Below are positions 59,306 to 64,000 of a stretch of DNA of 64,000 nucleotides, in pieces. The notes below the pieces were generated by a model that ran no database searches, had not been told where the DNA came from, and saw nothing but the letters and a program-made list of their open reading frames with translations. The stretch comes from Dryocosmus kuriphilus (taxonomy: Eukaryota; Arthropoda; Insecta; Hymenoptera; Cynipidae), in contig CM076197.1 of the NCBI GenBank assembly GCA_038277395.1, positions 71,829,348 to 71,893,347 of the forward strand, in the 5' to 3' direction. The translations under genes were made by a program, and so were the position numbers. The stretch's first letter is position 1. Every line of letters begins with the position of its first letter.

Positions 59306-62300
59306 CTACCGACGCAGTCTTCTACTTTCACTAATTTTTAAATTTAATATAAAAATACTTGCAAATGACAGAAAAATTTCTTTTGACCTTAAAAAATGAC
59401 GTAGGGGAGAGTCCTCATACCCTGTGTGTGAAAAGAAGAAAAATTACTTCAGACATTTTCAACACAAAATAAATTTTTTCTTATCAATCAAAGAAAAGTC
59501 TATGGCAAACTTAAATTATAACCTTTTGATCTCTGAAATTTCTGTTGTGCGTGTAGAAATCTGCAATTTGCTTTAATAGATGTTATATTATGTTATTTTA
59601 TGTTTTATTACGTTACCTAACACTTATCAAATCTTCAACAAATTTTTCGGCCGTCGCGTCGTACCCCGTTTATAATGTTACAAGATTTAATTAATTTTAA
59701 TACATTTAGAACGTTTACAGAACCAATTTAAGATATCAAAAGTTAAAAAAATACTTCACCTATTAAAACATTACTTTTTCATGCTTCAAGTCTTTCACAA
59801 TATGTTGTAAGTACCTGCTTAATTTCTGACAGACCTTTCCATCTGTTTACGTTAAAACTATTTTTTTTTTTAATTACTCTTCTGACAACTATTTCAAAAC
59901 AGAAATCGCATTACAACACTATTTTTCCAATAAAAAAAGCCGTTTCACGCAAAATATCCACTGTGCCCCGCATCGACACCATAGCTACCACTCTCCCCTA
60001 GTTCGTATTTCTTGGTTTGAAAAAATTATTTATTTAAGAAGTTTTTTTTAATTCAAGGAAATATCTACGAGAAATTAAAGAAATAATTTCCTTGAAGTGA
60101 ATATTTATTTACATTACAGAAAAATTCGTATTAAAACAAATTTTTTTTTACATTAAGCAAAAAAAGGCAACCAAAATATTTATTTAAATCAAGGAAACTT
60201 TTATTTGGTTGAGAGCCAATATATACTTATCTTTGATACAAAGAGATTTTCTTTTAACGAAAAAAAAACATTTCTCTGAGTGAAAGATTTGATCATCCAG
60301 AATAGGAGGAGAATAAAGAATTCTAGATTTGGGATCAAACGAAAATTCTTTCTAGAGAATGGCATTCAAGGGAGAAAATTCAATATAAAAAGACGATCAA
60401 TTTTCTTTGATTTAATTAATTTCCTCGATTTTTCTTACCAATGAATAATGTAATTAAAATTATAAACAATACGCAACACACAGGGTAGCTATAAAACCTC
60501 AGTTTAAAAATTTGAGGCCTCTTCTTCCAGCCCAGGTTTTTCAGACCAATTAAAAAAAAATTCCGATCTAATTGCCCGACTTCCAAACTCGCAAATTTTT
60601 ATTTTAAACATTCAAAGTTGAAATGAACATTCAAGAATTCAAATAAAAATTCGAAATTTGAAGCAATTTAAGATAAAAATTGAAACATTCAAGATAAAAT
60701 TGAACATTTCATAATTCAAATGCTCAATATTATGTGTTGTGATAACCTTCTTTTTTAAATTTCCGTTGTCTTTTTTTTCTCAAATTTCGAAACCAATGAA
60801 TGTCAAATCGAAGTATTCGAAATTTAATAAAATTTAATAATAATGCACTTAAAATTGAACTATACTTAACTCTAACATTTAATATATTAGTAAAATTGAA
60901 CATAAAACAACAGTTTTAAATTTCAGCTCTCAAATAATCTTGTTAGCTTCGACCTATTTTTTAATAAAAGTTTTAAAAATTTTGAACATTACGAAAATAA
61001 ACATTGAAAAATATACAGCAACCTTCCGAAAATAAAAATTAAAAATTAACAGACTTGAAAATCAAAATTTTTCAATTGAAAATTTTTTAATTTATGGGAA
61101 AAGTGTTGAATTTTTAGAACGTTATGTTCAAATTTGATCATTATTAGAATTATTCTTCATGTACCGCAGATAAAATTCTACGTTTATATTGACATGAAAA
61201 ATAAAGAAGGTTTAGGAACCATTTTAGACCTTTAATTGTATTGAAACTAAAACTTTTATGTTTCGAGGTCAATAAAGAGATCAATATAATTTTCATTTCT
61301 TTTGTAGAAATTCGGGCTTATTCTTCAATAAGACAAGTAATTTCAAGGAATGAAAACATTTTTATTCTTTAAATTTGTACGTTATAAAAATCTAGAACCG
61401 AGAAAATAATTTTTTTACCTAAAGCGACCTAGACATTCAGAAACTGAATGATTACAAATATTTGAGTTTGTAAATTGGAACATTTCAAACAAACAGTTTT
61501 CAAAACTGGATAATTTGAAGTTTGTAGTTCTTAAAACCTTGTAAGATCAAATTGGAGTCGTAGAGCGATTTTTAATCAAGTGCAATGATTCAAAGAAGAC
61601 AAAAGAATAACATTTTTGTTGTGAGAAAAAAAAAAATAAAAAACGAACGAATGACTTTGATTAGTGTAAGAAAAATTCTCATAAAATGAAGGAAGTTTTC
61701 GAAGCTCTCAGAAGGAAACAATGAATGTAAAATTGACCATAAAGTTCACGGAGGAAGGATCAAGTTCAGGAAATATTAAAGGAATCTTAAATAAAGGAAA
61801 ATATGTATAAAAGCACCTGCATATATGATGAAGAAAGATTGCCAAAAAGTTGACCATTTTAAGTCCCATCAATTTTCCACATTTCTTTTAAGAATAAAAT
61901 TTTTCTAAAAATATCTTAATAAATTACTTATTTCAAAGCACAATTTTATTAGGTTTCAAATTTTTAGACGACTTCATTTAGAAATTATAAATAAAAAACT
62001 AACCAAAATGTCTTATCACGCACGTATCTGTCCCAACCTACAAATTTAAAATGAAAAATTGCTAAATAATATTAATAACATTTTTTTAATATCTGAAATT
62101 CACAGATATAACTTATACTCAGTTGAAAAAAATAATAATCAAGAAGAAGGTTGAATATTTTCAAGTTAAGAATTTATAATGACACTTCAAAGTCTGTCCC
62201 ACAAGTTTTTTGTCTGGTCACGTGGTATTGCTATTTTAGGACAAACCTCTAAAATAATGATCGCAAATATTCAAAATGCAAACTAAGATGGTTAACTTTT

Positions 62301-63096
62301 CACTTACGAAGATTTTAGTATAGATAAAAATCGACTTATCAACGCTACTTCCGAATAAAAATAAATAATGATCACTATGTTAGCATAATATTTTTTATAA
62401 AATGTCCGCGGTCACGCTCCATATTAATTTATTATTCTAGAAAATGAGAGGATATTCTGGAATGCCGAAGTCAAAATCGAATAAATCGTGAGAATATTCA
62501 TTTTTTCCCATATTTTAAACTATTTTTACCTGCTCTGAATATATTTTAACAAGATTTTTGAAATTCTTATTTTTTATCATGGCCGAATGTCATGTCACGC
62601 TACTTCAGGTAGGGGCTATTATGGTTTAAAATCCATAACAATTACAAATACATTTGTTAATCTCTTAGTTTTATATCTTCATACTTTCTAGGGTTAGACC
62701 TAATTATAAAAAAAATATTCTGCGTGGTTAGGAAAGTTTTTATTTCTCGAAAATTTCATTGTCTAAAATGGTCAACTTTTTGACCATCACCCATAGATAC
62801 TATTGCATCTATGATTTGTTGAGAGATTAGGTGGATTACTTTACAGATAAGTAATGGAAACTTTAAGGCTTATTCGCTTGTATCTAGAAGCAATTTTAAT
62901 TAAGAGTAAGCTGAGCTGCGCCATTCCAATAGAAGTATGAATTTTGAGACAGAACTGAAAGGTTTATAGCCTTCTATAAAAATTAGTCAGATAAAATTTA
63001 ACAGATTAATTCAAGAAGTCCTTCCAATGAAAATTAAAAATTTGACTTCAGTATAGCGTAAACCATCTATAAATTTGAAAAACTTTGGGAGAAAAA
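59306..63096. other. Long AT-rich stretch without genes
   Basis: About 3.8 kb of AT-rich, partly low-complexity sequence (especially 60540-61130). On neither strand do I see a recognisable ORF, RNA gene or inverted terminal structure. Confidence 0.6.
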
Positions 63097-63770
63097 TTAC
63101 ACAGACCGACAAAATTACAAAAGGGAAAAACCCAGAAAGTAGACAATACGCATCCGAAGGTTTTTGATACGCTGAATCTGAATCTGGTCTCGGAATTGTC
63201 CCACCACCTCAGGTTTTCAAGATATTCTAACCTAAAGGTGCAAAAAACAAGGTTTTTTGCTATATTCGGGGTTATATGACATTGCGAATTAATTTTTTTT
63301 CTAAAAACCGATAAGGTCACTTGAAGCTACTATTCCTACCCTTCAAACCCCTTTTTAAATATTTGAGAAATGTTTATTTTTTGCGGAGATATCGTTAAAT
63401 GAATTTTACTACCTTAGCGTCCTTATTATTTTGGTCATGCTGTAATAAGGAGGCTAAAGTAGTAAACTTCATTGAACGATATCTCCGCGAAAAATAAAGA
63501 TTTCTCAAAAATTGGAAAAATGTTTTGAAGGGTAAGAGTGGTAGTTTCAAGTGGCCAGAGCAGGTTTTTAGAAAAAAAAATTAATTCGAGATGTCATATA
63601 ACCCCGAATATAGCAAAAAACCTTGTTTTTTGCACCTTTAGGTTAGAAACTCTCGGAAAACTGAGGTGATGGAACAATAATTCTGAGGCCAAATTCGGAT
63701 TCGGCATATCAAAAACCTTCGGATACGTATTGTCTGCTTTCTGGAGTTTTCTCCTTGTCGGCCTGTGTTA
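63097..63770. mobile_element. Foldback element, ~670 bp, arms ~330 bp
   Basis: The left end ttacacag(a/g)ccgacaa and the right end are inverted, and the arms pair almost completely around a centre near 63433. Strongest identity is in ctaacctaaaggtgc, caaggttttttgctatattc and ggggttatatgacat. ORFs of 90 and 64 codons on opposite strands over the left arm are by-products. TA-like flanking bases are possible but the target duplication is not certain. Confidence 0.8.
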
Positions 63771-64000
63771 TGATTATGTTATTAGCTTTAATTCGCTCTG
63801 AACCTCATACCTGAAATATTAGCCAATTTATAAGTATTTAACTTACCAGATAGCAATGTGCAAGATTTTGGCTGCCATGACAGACATCAAAAGTTTTTTT
63901 TTCCTTGCAAGCACACTGCTAAAGTCCTGGTGTGGTAATTATATACACGTTTTCGTTTAAAAGGCGACACTGACAGTCCTGCGGAGGCTTAAACTGCGTA

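Overview
The window looks like intergenic DNA from an arthropod, most likely an insect. It is strongly AT-rich with short GC-richer islands and long microsatellites. It carries mariner, Penelope-like, non-LTR, Helentron-like, hAT-like and TTAA-target elements, and a decayed copy of a eukaryotic gene (NIF3L1) with introns. The species cannot be named from this sequence. I see no intact host protein gene, no rRNA and no confident tRNA; almost everything recognisable is mobile DNA, much of it nested.

Layout. 1-7.4 kb: four copies of a dispersed family (called 'family A') built from ~155-bp tandem units with a 3' stem-loop, resembling HINE/DINE-1-type non-autonomous Helentrons. They sit beside a ~400-bp near-perfect palindrome, and one copy is split by a TIR element carrying ~160-bp repeats. 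8-14 kb: a 1.4-kb inverted-repeat element, a foldback, and a second TIR element carrying an ~81-bp minisatellite. 15.9-23 kb: mariner copy 1, then a transposase-like pseudogene (17.6-22.95 kb) broken by a TTAA-target element and by mariner copy 2. 23.8-27.7 kb: a TIR-bounded segment holding a NIF3L1 pseudogene. 28.3-33.2 kb: a Penelope-like element with inverted terminal repeats, one of which is split by a 2.08-kb hAT-like foldback with an 8-bp target duplication. 33.5-36 kb: several MITEs with TTAA targets. 36.2-40.1 kb: two more family A copies, one split by a Helentron-like insertion that itself holds a non-LTR retrotransposon sitting between two GA tracts. 43.2-44.6 kb: mariner copy 3. 47.6-49.9 kb: a second Penelope-like element with RT and GIY-YIG parts. 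53.8-56.5 kb: an element with ~590-bp TIRs whose only gene has the motif order of an XPG/FEN1-type nuclease plus a Cys-rich tail. 58.0-59.3 kb: a 23-bp minisatellite. 63.1-63.8 kb: a foldback element.

How the parts fit together. The window records layered insertion. Family A copies act as targets, and intact copies elsewhere in the window give the empty sites for at least two insertions. The two observations I find least explained are the 53.8-56.5 kb long-TIR nuclease element and the NIF3L1 gene copy lying between TIR-like arms. All mobile proteins here are broken. Protein family calls rest on motif recognition from memory; no database search was run.
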